The notes under the pieces were generated by a model, which was not told where the DNA came from, did no database searches, and saw only the letters and a list, made by a program, of their open reading frames with translations. This document shows, one piece after another, positions 54,023 through 63,216 of a stretch of DNA of 64,000 bases. Each line of letters starts with the position of its first letter. The first letter of the stretch is position 1. The stretch covers positions 248,001 to 312,000 of the forward strand of contig NZ_JADPQF010000003.1 in the NCBI RefSeq assembly GCF_015687155.1, read 5' to 3'. Source of the stretch: Aliikangiella sp. G2MR2-5 (GTDB lineage: Bacteria; Pseudomonadota; Gammaproteobacteria; Enterobacterales; Kangiellaceae). Made by a program: the position numbers and the translations under genes.

Positions 54023-55921
54023 ATGTTTGGTCAGCGAGTAAACTTGATTGTTCTGACTCGATGCCTGGTCATTATCTGGCTGACATCAACCTATTGTTAT
54101 GCAAGCTCCGAGTCTCTGGAGGAACTTAACTTAAGCGAGTATCAGGAGTTGTTGTCGACTGCGCCTCAGCGGGTTGTAGATGAGCTGGGGCCATACCTGA
54201 TAAGTGAACCATCTTCGAAACACTTCAAGAAACAACTAGAAGTTTACTATCTACTCTGCAATGCGCATTACTTTCTGTCACAACGAAGCGAAATTCGGTC
54301 TATTGCTCAGCAAGCGCTTTCTTTAGCTGAGAATACTCAAAGCTATGACTATATCGCTCGTTTTTACGGAATGTTAGCGATCGCCAGTCTCGCTAGTCAA
54401 GAGTTTGAAAAGGCTACTCAAAATGCAATGAAAGGTACGCAGATCGCGCGCGAACACTTTCCCGATTCCACCTTGCTCGGAGAAGTTTTAATGCTTGAAG
54501 CCAACGTTCATTATGAGTCAGGTTCAATTGAAAATGCGCTTAGAGTCATGGTTGAAGCTAACGATATTTTCACTGAAAAAGGAGACGACAAAAATCGTTC
54601 TGAAGCCATGGGTAGTATTGCTTTAATGTATGATGAACTCGGACAGCCACAGCAAGCAATAGACTTCCATTTGAAATCACTCGAGTTAATTGATGTAGAA
54701 GACAATATCATTGAGGCATCGATAACTTACTACAATGTAGCCTTAACTTTTCGAAATATGGGAAAGCTTAGTGAAGGTAAAAAGTATGCAGAACTTTCTT
54801 TGAGCTACGCACAACGGGCCGATGATATTATTGGTAGTGCCTATGCCCTTTATGAGTTGGCGGCAATTGAAGAGGAAGAGGGAATGTACTCCACATCGCT
54901 TTCTCGAATTGAAGATATTCTGCCTGTTTTTGATGAAGCCAAAATAAACGGCATGATAATTCTTACTCACTTATTGAGAGCAAGACTTAAAGCAAGATTG
55001 AGCTTACCCGGATGGGAGCATGACCTGTCGATTGCCAGACCGCTAGTGGAAAAAGTCGGCTCATTGAAAAGACTGATTGCGTTGGCGAAGTCGGAAGCTT
55101 TAGTCTACAGGCTTATAGGAGACAAGGATTTAGCATTGCACGCTTACCAGCGCTGGGTAGAACTACATAACAGGCAGCTAAAAGAAACTCAGGAGCAGGC
55201 AACAAGGCGTTACCAGGCGATGTTCGAGCTTAAAGAAGCTGAGACAGTGAATAAGTTATTACTTGCTGAAAAGAAGTTAGCAGAAGCGCAGCTGGTTGCG
55301 AGTGAAAACAAAGAAATTATTATGATGATTGCTGGTTTTGTCCTGTTAATGTTTCTGGCCTCTTTGCTCTATATTTTAAAACTCCAGATTCAGACCAAAC
55401 AGAAATTCCGCGATCTTGCCCTGATTGATGAGTTAACAAAAACTCGAAACCGTAGGAGCATAACTGTTTTCGCGGAAAGAGCGATTCAGGAAGCAGAGCT
55501 CTCAAATCAACCTCTTTCTCTTGCGATGCTTGATATCGACTATTTCAAACGATTTAACGATGTCTATGGGCACGATATAGGTGATCAGGTCTTGCAGGTA
55601 ACAGCAACAGCGATTAGTGAAACACTGAGAGCCAGTGATGCTTTAGGTCGTTGGGGTGGAGAAGAGTGGTTAATCGTTTTACCTGGAAGCAAAAGTCAGA
55701 ATTTGGTTCAGTTATTTAAAAGAATACAAAGCAGACTTGAAAATATTGAGCTGGCGGAATTAGCCAATGAAAAAATCACAGTGAGCATGGGAGTGGCAGA
55801 AAAGGAGCAAAAAGAAACGCTTGATTCGATCGTAAAGCGAGCTGATGACGCATTATATCTTGCCAAGAATAGGGGGAGAAATCGTATTGAGCTAAGCTCG
55901 GTTCAGAGCGAACAAAGTTGA
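54023..55921 (+). CDS. TPR-domain diguanylate cyclase (GGDEF)
   Basis: 632 residues. A signal peptide/anchor (VLTRCLVIIWLTSTYCYASS) precedes about ten TPR-like helical repeats in the periplasm, then a transmembrane segment near 430-452 (IIMMIAGFVLLMFLASLLYIL) and a cytosolic GGDEF domain: DELTKTRNRRS, LDIDYFKRFNDVYGHDIGDQVL, active-site GGEEW at 545-549 preceded by an RASD I-site, so it is predicted active and product-inhibited, producing c-di-GMP from GTP. AAGGGAGA Shine-Dalgarno. Sensor input through the TPRs is inferred. Confidence 0.92.
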   Translation: MFGQRVNLIVLTRCLVIIWLTSTYCYASSESLEELNLSEYQELLSTAPQRVVDELGPYLISEPSSKHFKKQLEVYYLLCNAHYFLSQRSEIRSIAQQALSLAENTQSYDYIARFYGMLAIASLASQEFEKATQNAMKGTQIAREHFPDSTLLGEVLMLEANVHYESGSIENALRVMVEANDIFTEKGDDKNRSEAMGSIALMYDELGQPQQAIDFHLKSLELIDVEDNIIEASITYYNVALTFRNMGKLSEGKKYAELSLSYAQRADDIIGSAYALYELAAIEEEEGMYSTSLSRIEDILPVFDEAKINGMIILTHLLRARLKARLSLPGWEHDLSIARPLVEKVGSLKRLIALAKSEALVYRLIGDKDLALHAYQRWVELHNRQLKETQEQATRRYQAMFELKEAETVNKLLLAEKKLAEAQLVASENKEIIMMIAGFVLLMFLASLLYILKLQIQTKQKFRDLALIDELTKTRNRRSITVFAERAIQEAELSNQPLSLAMLDIDYFKRFNDVYGHDIGDQVLQVTATAISETLRASDALGRWGGEEWLIVLPGSKSQNLVQLFKRIQSRLENIELAELANEKITVSMGVAEKEQKETLDSIVKRADDALYLAKNRGRNRIELSSVQSEQS

Positions 55922-55959
55922 ACGTTTATGAAGTGCTTCTCAAGATTATTTATACGACC

Positions 55960-56481
55960 TTAGTAGAGCCACAAGTAGGCAATAAGCAATCCCAGCAGGA
56001 GGGTCAAAAGTAGAACGGCATAGATTAGAGTAGGAGGTTTGTTTGTAGGCTTTTCTTCATGATTAACTTTTACTGGTACTAGTTGTTTTCCGCAGTTTTG
56101 GCAATAAGGCATCAAAGGTTGTCGAACCCCACATTTTTTGCATTCTACAATTTCTCCATCGTTATATTTTTTGAGGAGATCACGGTAGGGTGTATTTTCT
56201 TCGCCTTCGGGAACCAGAGAAAATTCGGCGCTTTTTTCAATTGCCGGAACTCTTAATAAGCTCGCCTCAAAACCTGTCGCCTTGAGCATTTGTTGATATT
56301 TATAGGCTTGCTGATGGCTAAGTCCTGACTTCACTTCTTTTGGAGCACCAGCAAGTAAAGAAGATATCTCTGCTTGCGAAAGCTTAAACAAAGCAGCCAG
56401 TTTACCGTGCGCAATTTTCGCAGGATACTTTCCGTTTAGACTTCCTGACAATAAGACAGTATAAGTGTCTTGAGTACTCAT
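55960..56481 (-). CDS. Zinc-ribbon membrane protein with L7/L12-like N-terminal fold
   Basis: 173 residues. The first 85 residues (YTVLLSGSLNGKYPAKIAHGKLAALFKL, then EVKSGLSHQQAYKYQQMLKATGFEASLLR) follow the strand-helix pattern of ribosomal L7/L12 C-terminal-like domains, in which the second part resembles VKEGVSKEEAEKIKKQLEEAG. A zinc ribbon of the type CKKC-X10-CQNC follows, and a C-terminal transmembrane segment (LIYAVLLLTLLLGLLIAYLWLY) anchors it. Function unknown. Convergent with the GGDEF gene. Confidence 0.75.
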   Translation of the reverse strand: MSTQDTYTVLLSGSLNGKYPAKIAHGKLAALFKLSQAEISSLLAGAPKEVKSGLSHQQAYKYQQMLKATGFEASLLRVPAIEKSAEFSLVPEGEENTPYRDLLKKYNDGEIVECKKCGVRQPLMPYCQNCGKQLVPVKVNHEEKPTNKPPTLIYAVLLLTLLLGLLIAYLWLY

Positions 56482-56734
56482 TTATTAATGTCTCATATAA
56501 AGCGATAGCTGTGTTTTCCAGTATATCATCAGTGATTATTACACCATAGAAAATCTCTTGAAGTGATTTGCTGCTGGTTATAAAAAGCATATCTGCTCAT
56601 AATATATCTCATAAAGTTAATAAGAACGCTAAGGTTATCGATACTTCAAATCTCATCAGATGTAAGAAAATGCCGAAATTTATGTGAGCTACTAGACACT
56701 TTTATGGTTTGGATCTAGTCTGAAAGTGATATTT

Positions 56735-56822
56735 GACAAAGGCAAGCACAAGCGAAAGCAGTTGCACGCAAAGCCACCTGTCTAAGGTCTGGAATTTCAG
56801 ACTATGATCGAGGGGCTTCCAA
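56735..56822 (+). promoter_or_regulatory. c-di-GMP-I (GEMM) riboswitch
   Basis: Aptamer features in order: GACAAAGGCAAGC (56735-56747); helix P2 CAAGC/GC-AG-TTG capped by the GAAA tetraloop (54-57 in 56754-56757); the invariant ACGCAAAGCCA (56766-56776); TCTAAGG; helix P3 GTCTG (56787-56791)/CAGAC (56798-56802); and closing GCTTCC (56815-56820) complementary to GGCAAGC with one bulge. This matches the GEMM-I consensus (GGCAAAC-GAAA-GACGCAAAGCC-CTAA-GCCGGGTTGCC) known from Vibrio Vc2, and the next gene encodes an HD-GYP-related protein. The aptamer lies about 145 bp upstream of the start codon. Confidence 0.85.
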
Positions 56823-56919
56823 TGTAGTTGTATATATTTCTTGCCGCCTTTTTCTAATCTCCAATCATAAGCCTGCTAATCGGAATAGCCTAGTCGTGTA
56901 GGAACACCCGTTTGAACCG

Positions 56920-56941
56920 GTTTAGTGATATGTCACTAAAC
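56920..56941. promoter_or_regulatory. 9-bp inverted repeat near the DUF3391/HD-GYP-like start, possible expression platform or operator
   Basis: GTTTAGTGA and TCACTAAAC with a 4-nt loop (TATG), ending 26 bp before the start codon at 56968. It may be a downstream part of the riboswitch expression platform (a hairpin near the RBS) or an operator. Confidence 0.5.
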
Positions 56942-56967
56942 AACAATGTGCCAGTGAGCAGTAGATT

Positions 56968-58281
56968 ATGGCTAGACATATAGAGACGACAGAAATTCCA
57001 ATTACCGAATTGCGTATTGGCATGTATGTTACCAAGTTACAGGTTCCATGGAGTGCGACCCCATTTCCACTAGAAGGCGTTTTGGTTGAAAACAATGAAG
57101 ATATAATAGAATTGACCCAGTATGGAAATTCTCTTTTCATTGATCAATCCAAAAGTCTTCAGTCCACTACACCAAGCCTGTTAGAAAACATTAGCGATCA
57201 AACTGGTGTATTTGTCGGGCTGGAAGAGTCACGTAAGAAATTGCGTTCATGGAGAAAGTATTGCAATCGAAAATATCAAATTCAGCGCCCACTTAATAAA
57301 GAGCTGATCAGGGCAACTTACCTTTTTGAACGCTTTTTCAAGGTAATTAATGCTATACGAAGGGACCCGGAAATTAGAAGTGTTAAAAATACACGCGAAC
57401 TTGAGGCTGTGTCTAAGGGAATTGTGGATTCAATTATCGGGCATCCGGATGCACTAGTCTGGTTATCAAGAGTTAAAACTTGTGGTAGTGCGGTATTTGA
57501 CCATTGTTTACGTACCGCAATCTGGGCGAGCCTTGTCGGGCGCTCGATGGGCCTTATCAAGTCGGCATTGCAGCAATTGAATCAGGCAATACTATTGTCT
57601 GGGGTAGGAAAAATTTATCTCGACAAAAAAGACTGGCAGCATTGCGATAATCCGGATATTCATCCCGATTTTGCCAAATGGTCCAGTATCGCTTTGAAGA
57701 AGTTAGCACACAGTAAAATAGAAAAGAAAGTTCTGATAATTCTGGCCAATATGACAGAGCGTTTAGATGGCTCGGGTTTTCCTCATCAGAAGCAAGGAAG
57801 GGCAATCCACTATCTTTCACAGATAGCTGGACTGGCTGAAACCTTTGATCTTTGTATGTACCCCATCAGGCAAAACCGTAGAAGAACAGTCGGTCAGTCA
57901 TTATGTCGAGTATACTGGTGTCGAGACCGCTTATTCGATGCAGACTTGATTGAAGAACTTATTCAAGCAGTTGGTCTTTATCCGGCAGGCAGTGCGGTAG
58001 AGCTCTCTAATGGCGAAAAAGGAGTTGTAATTGAAGAATCCAAGGAAAGAAGAATCAGGGCTAGAGTCATTATTACCCACGACAAAGCCGGACGTTTTAA
58101 GAGAAAGCCTCAGGTTGTTAACCTCGGCGGGCGCAACTATCGTGAAGTGATAATTCGCCAGGAGTCTGCTGAGTTACCGCTTAATGGACAACAGTCCAAG
58201 TGCCTTAACAAAGCCTTATTAAGATATCACTTCGGTTTTATTCGAGGCACTTACTATCAATATACTGGTCTTTTGCAGTAG
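56968..58281 (+). CDS. DUF3391 protein with degenerate HD-GYP domain
   Basis: 437 residues. The N-terminal DUF3391 domain (ITELRIGMYVTKLQVPWSATPFPLEGVLVENNEDI) is typical of HD-GYP proteins. The HD-GYP domain follows, but the metal site is eroded: the HD dyad reads ILLSGVGKIYL (His-Asp to Ser-Gly), the HHERXDGXGYP motif reads ANMTERLDGSGFPHQKQG (His-His lost, GYP to GFP), and the third motif reads AGLAETFDL. Hydrolysis of c-di-GMP is unlikely; a ligand-binding or regulatory role is inferred. The gene lies downstream of a c-di-GMP riboswitch. It ends with a C-terminal domain (from EKGVVIEESKERRIRARVIITHDKAG). Confidence 0.9.
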   Translation: MARHIETTEIPITELRIGMYVTKLQVPWSATPFPLEGVLVENNEDIIELTQYGNSLFIDQSKSLQSTTPSLLENISDQTGVFVGLEESRKKLRSWRKYCNRKYQIQRPLNKELIRATYLFERFFKVINAIRRDPEIRSVKNTRELEAVSKGIVDSIIGHPDALVWLSRVKTCGSAVFDHCLRTAIWASLVGRSMGLIKSALQQLNQAILLSGVGKIYLDKKDWQHCDNPDIHPDFAKWSSIALKKLAHSKIEKKVLIILANMTERLDGSGFPHQKQGRAIHYLSQIAGLAETFDLCMYPIRQNRRRTVGQSLCRVYWCRDRLFDADLIEELIQAVGLYPAGSAVELSNGEKGVVIEESKERRIRARVIITHDKAGRFKRKPQVVNLGGRNYREVIIRQESAELPLNGQQSKCLNKALLRYHFGFIRGTYYQYTGLLQ

Positions 58282-58360
58282 CCACTACCTTAAATTTAGT
58301 GAAACAGGCTATACTGACCCGCGTCCTTATACCACAATCGACTCAACGATAGCCCGACTC

Positions 58361-58386
58361 ACGAGCTACTATTTTTCATAGCTCGT
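58361..58386. repeat. 8-bp inverted repeat after the HD-GYP-like gene
   Basis: ACGAGCTA (58361-58368) and TAGCTCGT (58379-58386) with a 10-nt loop containing five Ts. Without a downstream T-tract it is not a canonical terminator. Confidence 0.5.
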
Positions 58387-58411
58387 TGGACACTAAATGC
58401 TCAAAATAGAG

Positions 58412-58440
58412 TTGTAATTCCGAATCTATTTCTATATAAT
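58412..58440 (+). promoter_or_regulatory. Predicted S10 operon promoter
   Basis: TTGTAA (58412-58417) and TATAAT (58435-58440) separated by 17 bp, followed by a G+C-rich discriminator CGCGCTCC, as expected for a growth-rate/ppGpp-controlled ribosomal promoter. The perfect -10 and ideal spacing compensate for a 4/6 -35. It lies about 195 bp upstream of rpsJ. Confidence 0.75.
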
Positions 58441-58637
58441 CGCGCTCCCAATTTGGATGAATCCAAGCGGGAAACTGATGAAAGCCGCATTAATTAAGGC
58501 TTTCAGCGGGCTGAAATGAACACCTTAAGCCCTGAACAGTCAGCCTGATTTTGGCTGAAAAGAATTTATACCGCACTCCTTGATAATGGGAGAGGCGGAT
58601 TTTTAACGTTTAATTTTTAACTTTGGAGATTCTTTGC
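58441..58637 (+). ncRNA. S10 operon leader with attenuator-like hairpin
   Basis: Untranslated leader of about 190 nt. Three hairpins: TGAAAGCC (58479-58486)/GGCTTTCA (58498-58505); TCAGCC (58540-58545)/GGCTGA (58553-58558); and a stem of CCGC (58571-58574), CTCC (58576-58579) with GGAG (58589-58592), GCGG (58595-58598) followed directly by ATTTTTAA, the form of an intrinsic terminator 40 bp upstream of rpsJ. In E. coli ribosomal protein L4 represses its operon by binding the S10 leader and promoting termination at such an attenuator; the same arrangement is inferred here. Confidence 0.7.
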
Positions 58638-58949
58638 ATGGCTAAGCAGCGAATCCGAATACGCTTAAAGTCGTTTGATCATAAGCTGATTGATTTATCA
58701 ACAGTTGAGATTGTTAATACTGCAAAGCGCACCGGTGCACAAGTTCGTGGTCCTATCCCGTTACCGACTCGCAAAGAGCGTTATACGGTTCTGATCTCTC
58801 CACACGTCAACAAAGACGCTCGAGATCAATATGAAATTAGAACTCACAAGCGAATGGTAGATATCGAAGAGCCTACAGAAAAAACAGTTGATGCTTTAAT
58901 GAAGCTTGACTTGGCTGCAGGTGTAGACGTTCAAATCAGCCTTTCATAA
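58638..58949 (+). CDS. rpsJ: 30S ribosomal protein S10
   Basis: 103 residues from ATG at 58638 ([19 protein letters not shown]), matching the family start and length; an upstream in-frame ATG at 58623 would overlap the Shine-Dalgarno GGAG (58625-58628). First gene of the S10 operon, followed by rplC. S10 also serves as NusE in antitermination. Family signature [23 protein letters not shown] is present. Confidence 0.98.
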   Translation: MAKQRIRIRLKSFDHKLIDLSTVEIVNTAKRTGAQVRGPIPLPTRKERYTVLISPHVNKDARDQYEIRTHKRMVDIEEPTEKTVDALMKLDLAAGVDVQISLS

Positions 58950-59048
58950 GACTGATACGTTTGTAAGTGATTTTGCGCGCTAATTTAGCGCCTTAGGTTA
59001 ATAAATATCAGTTGTAGGCTTCTGCAACATATTTAGAGGGTTTTTAAA

Positions 59049-59681
59049 ATGGCAATCGGAATTGTTGGTCGCAAATGCGGCATGACCCGAGTGTTTGATG
59101 AAAACGGTGTTTCAACTCCTGTGACAGTCATTGAAGTTGAGCCGAATCGCATCACTCAGGTTAAAACACAAGAAAACGACGGCTACCAGGCAATTCAGGT
59201 AACTACCGGTGTGCGTAAAGCAAATCGTGTAACCAAGCCTGAAGCTGGTCACTTCAAAAAAGCTGGCGTAGAAGCTGGCCGTGGACTTTGGGAGTTCCGT
59301 ACGGATTCTCTTGAAGGATTTGAAGCTGGCGGAGAGATCAAAGTTGATATCTTCGAAGATGGTCAAATTGTTGATGTTACTGGTACATCGAAAGGTAAGG
59401 GTTTCCAGGGCGGTATCAAGCGTTGGAACTTCCATAGTCAAGATATGACTCACGGTAACTCTTTGTCTCACCGTTCAAATGGTTCTATCGGTCAGAACCA
59501 GTCACCCGGTAAAGTTTTCAAGGGTAAGAAAATGTCTGGCCACATGGGTGCTGAGCAAGTAACTACACAAAATCTTTCTGTAGTTCGTGTTGACGCTGAG
59601 CGCAATATTCTTCTAATTAAAGGCGCCGTACCTGGGGCTACTGGCGGTGACGTTATCGTTCGCCCAGCAGTTAAGGTTTAG
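59049..59681 (+). CDS. rplC: 50S ribosomal protein L3
   Basis: 210 residues: [20 protein letters not shown], then the [11 protein letters not shown] and [28 protein letters not shown] loop reaching the peptidyl-transferase centre. Assembly initiator of the 50S subunit. Gap of 99 bp after rpsJ; the Shine-Dalgarno-like GAGGG precedes the ATG. Confidence 0.98.
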   Translation: MAIGIVGRKCGMTRVFDENGVSTPVTVIEVEPNRITQVKTQENDGYQAIQVTTGVRKANRVTKPEAGHFKKAGVEAGRGLWEFRTDSLEGFEAGGEIKVDIFEDGQIVDVTGTSKGKGFQGGIKRWNFHSQDMTHGNSLSHRSNGSIGQNQSPGKVFKGKKMSGHMGAEQVTTQNLSVVRVDAERNILLIKGAVPGATGGDVIVRPAVKV

Positions 59682-59693
59682 GGGGATTAGAGA

Positions 59694-60311
59694 ATGGAAA
59701 TTAATTTAGCTGTTGCTGGTAGCGGAAAAGGCTCTGCAGTAGAAGTATCTGAAACGACTTTTGGTCGTGAATTCAACGAAGCGTTGGTTCATCAGGTAGT
59801 TGTTGCATATATGGCTGGTGCTCGTGCTGGTACTCGTAAGCAAAAAACTCGTAGCGAAGTAAGTGGCGGTGGCGCTAAGCCATGGCGTCAAAAAGGTACT
59901 GGCCGTGCTCGTGCTGGTACAATCCGTAGCCCAATCTGGCGCACCGGTGGTACAACTTTCGCTGCTCGTCCACAAGATCACTCACAAAAAGTTAACCGCA
60001 AAATGTATCGCGGTGCTATGCAGTGCATCTTGTCTGAGTTGATTCGTCAAGATCGTCTTTTAGTTGTAGAGTCTTTCGCAATTGATGCTCCTAAAACTAA
60101 AGAACTTGTTAAAAAGTTAGGCGAGTTTGGTGTTTCTGACGCATTAATCGTTACTACTGACGTTGAAGAGAACTTGTACTTGGCTTCACGCAACTTGCAC
60201 AAAGTTGACGTTCGTGACGTTCAAGCTTGTGATCCTGTCAGCCTGATTGCTTTCGATAAAGTAATCATGACTGTAGACGCAGTGAAAAAATTTGAGGAGA
60301 TGTGGGGATGA
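59694..60311 (+). CDS. rplD: 50S ribosomal protein L4
   Basis: 205 residues. The exit-tunnel loop has [27 protein letters not shown]. In E. coli L4 also autoregulates its operon by binding the S10 leader; a leader with an attenuator-like hairpin is present here upstream. Its stop codon overlaps the rplW start (ATGA). Confidence 0.98.
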   Translation: MEINLAVAGSGKGSAVEVSETTFGREFNEALVHQVVVAYMAGARAGTRKQKTRSEVSGGGAKPWRQKGTGRARAGTIRSPIWRTGGTTFAARPQDHSQKVNRKMYRGAMQCILSELIRQDRLLVVESFAIDAPKTKELVKKLGEFGVSDALIVTTDVEENLYLASRNLHKVDVRDVQACDPVSLIAFDKVIMTVDAVKKFEEMWG

Positions 60312-60601
60312 ACCAAGAAAGAATCATGAGCATCCTGTTAGCTCCACACGTATCTGAAAAAGCAAGCATTGCTGCTGAAAAAGGCGAGTTTGTTTTTAAA
60401 GTTGCAAAAAACGCGACTAAATTGGAAATCAAAAAAGCTGTAGAGGCTATGTTCGACGTTAAAGTTGAGCGAGTAACTACTGCCGTTGCCAAGGGTAAAA
60501 CCAAGCGCACTGGTCAGGTTTCCGGACGTCGTTCTGATTGGAAAAAAGCCTACGTGTCACTGCAAGAAGGTCAGGACATCGACTTTGTAGGCGCCGAGTA
60601 A
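60308..60601 (+). CDS. rplW: 50S ribosomal protein L23
   Basis: 97 residues from ATG at 60308, which overlaps the rplD stop as ATGA and has GAGGAG at 60295-60300; a GTG at 60302 is a less likely start. Motifs [34 protein letters not shown] and [12 protein letters not shown] are typical. L23 sits at the exit-tunnel rim and docks SRP and trigger factor. Confidence 0.98.
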   Translation: MNQERIMSILLAPHVSEKASIAAEKGEFVFKVAKNATKLEIKKAVEAMFDVKVERVTTAVAKGKTKRTGQVSGRRSDWKKAYVSLQEGQDIDFVGAE

Positions 60602-60617
60602 GCGAAGGGGTAAGAAA

Positions 60618-61445
60618 ATGGCTCTAATGAAAGCTAAACCAACATCGCCAGGTCGTCGCTTTGTCGTCAAAGTGGTAAATCCAGATCTGCATAAAGGTGC
60701 ACCACATGCTCCTTTGTTGGACAAAAAGTCTAAAAGCGGTGGTCGTAACAACAACGGTCGAATTACTGTTCGTCACGTTGGTGGAGGCCATAAGCAACAT
60801 TACAGAATCATCGATTTCAAACGAAACAAAGATGGTATTCCAGCGACAATTGAGCGTCTCGAATACGATCCAAACCGTAGTGCAAATATCGCGCTAGTAC
60901 TTTATGCCGATGGTGAGCGTCGCTACATTATCGCGCCTAAAGGTTTGAAAGCAGGTGATAAAATCGTTTCTGGTGAAGATGCGCCAATCAAAGTTGGTAA
61001 CACTTTACCTATGAGAAATATTCCAGTAGGTACAACAGTTCACTGTGTTGAAATGAAGCCTGGTAAAGGCGCTCAGATCGCACGTAGTGCTGGTACTTAC
61101 GTTCAACTCGTTGCTCGTGACGGTGCTTACGCAACTCTTCGTTTAAGAAGCGGTGAAATGCGTAAAGTTCTTGCTGAATGTCGTGCAACAGTTGGGGAAG
61201 TTGGTAACGCTGAACATATGCTACGTTCACTCGGTAAAGCGGGTGCAACAAGATGGCGTGGTGTACGACCTACTGTTCGAGGCGTTGCTATGAACCCAGT
61301 CGACCATCCACATGGTGGTGGTGAGGGACGTACCTCAGGTGGTAGACATCCTGTAACTCCATGGGGTGTACCAACTAAGGGCAAAAAGACTCGTAGTAAC
61401 AAGCGTACAGACAAGTTAATTGTCCGTCGCCGTAACCGTAAATAG
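60618..61445 (+). CDS. rplB: 50S ribosomal protein L2
   Basis: 275 residues, the family's usual length. [41 protein letters not shown], the C-terminal loop with the conserved His in [29 protein letters not shown]2 is essential for subunit association and the peptidyl-transferase centre. Confidence 0.99.
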   Translation: MALMKAKPTSPGRRFVVKVVNPDLHKGAPHAPLLDKKSKSGGRNNNGRITVRHVGGGHKQHYRIIDFKRNKDGIPATIERLEYDPNRSANIALVLYADGERRYIIAPKGLKAGDKIVSGEDAPIKVGNTLPMRNIPVGTTVHCVEMKPGKGAQIARSAGTYVQLVARDGAYATLRLRSGEMRKVLAECRATVGEVGNAEHMLRSLGKAGATRWRGVRPTVRGVAMNPVDHPHGGGEGRTSGGRHPVTPWGVPTKGKKTRSNKRTDKLIVRRRNRK

Positions 61446-61474
61446 CTGTTAGCTAGAACATAGAGGAATCAATC

Positions 61475-61750
61475 GTGCCACGTTCACTAAAGAAAGGCCC
61501 ATTTATTGATCTTCATCTGCTTAAGAAAGTTGAAGATGCAGTGGCCTCAAATAACAGAAAGCCGATTAAAACCTGGTCTCGACGTTCAACTGTCTATCCT
61601 GAGATGGTTGGATTGACGATTGCCGTTCATAATGGACGTCAACACGTACCTGTTCTGATCAACGAAGACATGGTAGGTCACAAGTTGGGTGAATTTGCTC
61701 CAACTCGTACTTATAAAGGTCATGTTGCAGACAAGAAAGCGAAGCGATAG
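61475..61750 (+). CDS. rpsS: 30S ribosomal protein S19
   Basis: 91 residues with a GTG start preceded by [26 protein letters not shown] and the [27 protein letters not shown] motif are diagnostic. Located in the S10 operon as in E. coli. Confidence 0.98.
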   Translation: MPRSLKKGPFIDLHLLKKVEDAVASNNRKPIKTWSRRSTVYPEMVGLTIAVHNGRQHVPVLINEDMVGHKLGEFAPTRTYKGHVADKKAKR

Positions 61751-61760
61751 GAGATAGATG

Positions 61761-62093
61761 ATGGAAACTCAAGCTGTTTTACGTCACGCACGTATCTCTC
61801 CTCAAAAAGCTCGTTTGGTAGCTGATCAGGTGAGAGGTCTGCCGGTAGAAAAAGCTTTGAACATGCTGAAGTTCAGCAATAAAAAAGCTGCAGACATTAT
61901 CAAAAAAGTTTTAGATTCTGCCATCGCTAATGCTGAGCATAATGATGGTGCAGACATCGATGAACTAAAAGTTTCTACAATTTTTGTAGATGAAGGCCCA
62001 ACGCTAAAGCGTATCAAAACGCGTGCGAAGGGTAGAGCGGATCGCATTTTTAAGCGTTCTTGTCATATCACCGTTAAAGTTTCGGATAACTAG
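61761..62093 (+). CDS. rplV: 50S ribosomal protein L22
   Basis: 110 residues from the second of two adjacent ATGs (61758 and 61761); the second has better spacing (6 bp) from AGGAGA and matches the METXA start of the family. [24 protein letters not shown] and [18 protein letters not shown] are family motifs; the C-terminal loop lines the exit tunnel. Confidence 0.97.
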   Translation: METQAVLRHARISPQKARLVADQVRGLPVEKALNMLKFSNKKAADIIKKVLDSAIANAEHNDGADIDELKVSTIFVDEGPTLKRIKTRAKGRADRIFKRSCHITVKVSDN

Positions 62094-62104
62094 GAGATAG
62101 ATCC

Positions 62105-62797
62105 ATGGGTCAAAAAGTACATCCAAATGGTATCCGTCTTGGCATCGTTAAAAAGCATAGCTCTATTTGGTATGCAGAACGCGGTGAATATGCGGATTTC
62201 TTGGAAAGCGATATCAAAATTCGCGAATGGTTAATGAACGAACTTTCTCGCGCTTCGGTTTCTAAAATCGATATCGAGCGTCCAGCGAAAGCGCTTCGCG
62301 TTACTATCCACACTGCCCGTCCAGGTATTGTGATTGGTAAGAAAGGCGAAGACATTGAAAAGCTACGTAAGAAAGTTTCTCAAATGACTGGCGTACAAAC
62401 TCAAATCAATATTGAGCAAGTACGTAAGCCAGAACTAGATGCGCAATTGGTTGCTGATAGCATTGCTCAGCAGTTAGAGCGTCGTGTTATGTTCCGTCGT
62501 GCTATGAAGCGTGCCGTTCAAAACACTATGCGTGCAGGCGCTGAAGGTATCAAGGTTCAAGTAAGTGGTCGTTTAGGCGGCGCAGATATTGCTCGTGCTG
62601 AGTGGTATCGTGAAGGTCGAGTGCCATTGCACACATTGCGTGCTGACATCGACTATGCAACTGCTGAAGCTGCAACCACCTACGGAATTATTGGTGTTAA
62701 GGTCTGGATTTTCAAAGGTGAGGTATTCGGTGATGAGCCACAAGTTGTGGCCGAAGAGAAGCCGAAAAAGAAACCTTCCCGAGCTAAGAAACAGTAG
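62105..62797 (+). CDS. rpsC: 30S ribosomal protein S3
   Basis: 230 residues: [20 protein letters not shown], a KH domain with [16 protein letters not shown], and the C-terminal domain with [30 protein letters not shown]. Lies at the mRNA entry channel. Ends with a basic Lys/Arg-rich tail. Confidence 0.98.
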   Translation: MGQKVHPNGIRLGIVKKHSSIWYAERGEYADFLESDIKIREWLMNELSRASVSKIDIERPAKALRVTIHTARPGIVIGKKGEDIEKLRKKVSQMTGVQTQINIEQVRKPELDAQLVADSIAQQLERRVMFRRAMKRAVQNTMRAGAEGIKVQVSGRLGGADIARAEWYREGRVPLHTLRADIDYATAEAATTYGIIGVKVWIFKGEVFGDEPQVVAEEKPKKKPSRAKKQ

Positions 62798-62808
62798 GGG
62801 AATAGACC

Positions 62809-63216
62809 ATGTTACAACCAAAAAGAACGAAATTTCGTAAGCAACACACCGGCCGCAATCGCGGTGTTGTTAACCACACGGTAAGCTTTGGTGAGTTTGG
62901 TCTTAAGTCTGCTGCACGTGGACGTATGACCGCTCGTCAAATCGAGGCTGCTCGTCGTGCTATGACTCGTCATATGCGTCGTCAAGGTAAAGTCTACATC
63001 CGTGTCTTCCCAGACAAGCCGATTACCAAAAAACCTTTGGAAGTTCGTATGGGTAAAGGTAAAGGTAGTGTGGAATATTGGGTAGCACAAATTCAGCCAG
63101 GACGTATGTTGTTCGAAGTTGAAGGTGTGCCAGAAGGTTTAGCGCGTGATGCTTTTGCATTAGCAGCAGCTAAACTTCCTTTTAAAACAACTTTTGTTAA
63201 GCGGACGGTACTGTAA
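62809..63216 (+). CDS. rplP: 50S ribosomal protein L16
   Basis: 135 residues. [71 protein letters not shown] are diagnostic. Binds near the A site and 5S rRNA. The stop is immediately followed by the rpmC ATG. Confidence 0.98.
   Translation: MLQPKRTKFRKQHTGRNRGVVNHTVSFGEFGLKSAARGRMTARQIEAARRAMTRHMRRQGKVYIRVFPDKPITKKPLEVRMGKGKGSVEYWVAQIQPGRMLFEVEGVPEGLARDAFALAAAKLPFKTTFVKRTVL

Larger units (their letters stand above)
56482..56967. other. Intergenic region holding a riboswitch and a 9-bp stem-loop
   Basis: 486 bp between divergent genes. Contents: a c-di-GMP-I riboswitch at about 56735-56822 and a stem-loop GTTTAGTGA/TCACTAAAC at 56920-56941 (both listed separately). No coding sequence is supported. 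Confidence 0.8.

Noticed and set aside
58361-58386. Intrinsic terminator after the HD-GYP-like gene
   Set aside because: The hairpin is good but its T-run is in the loop rather than after the stem, so it is listed only as an inverted repeat.
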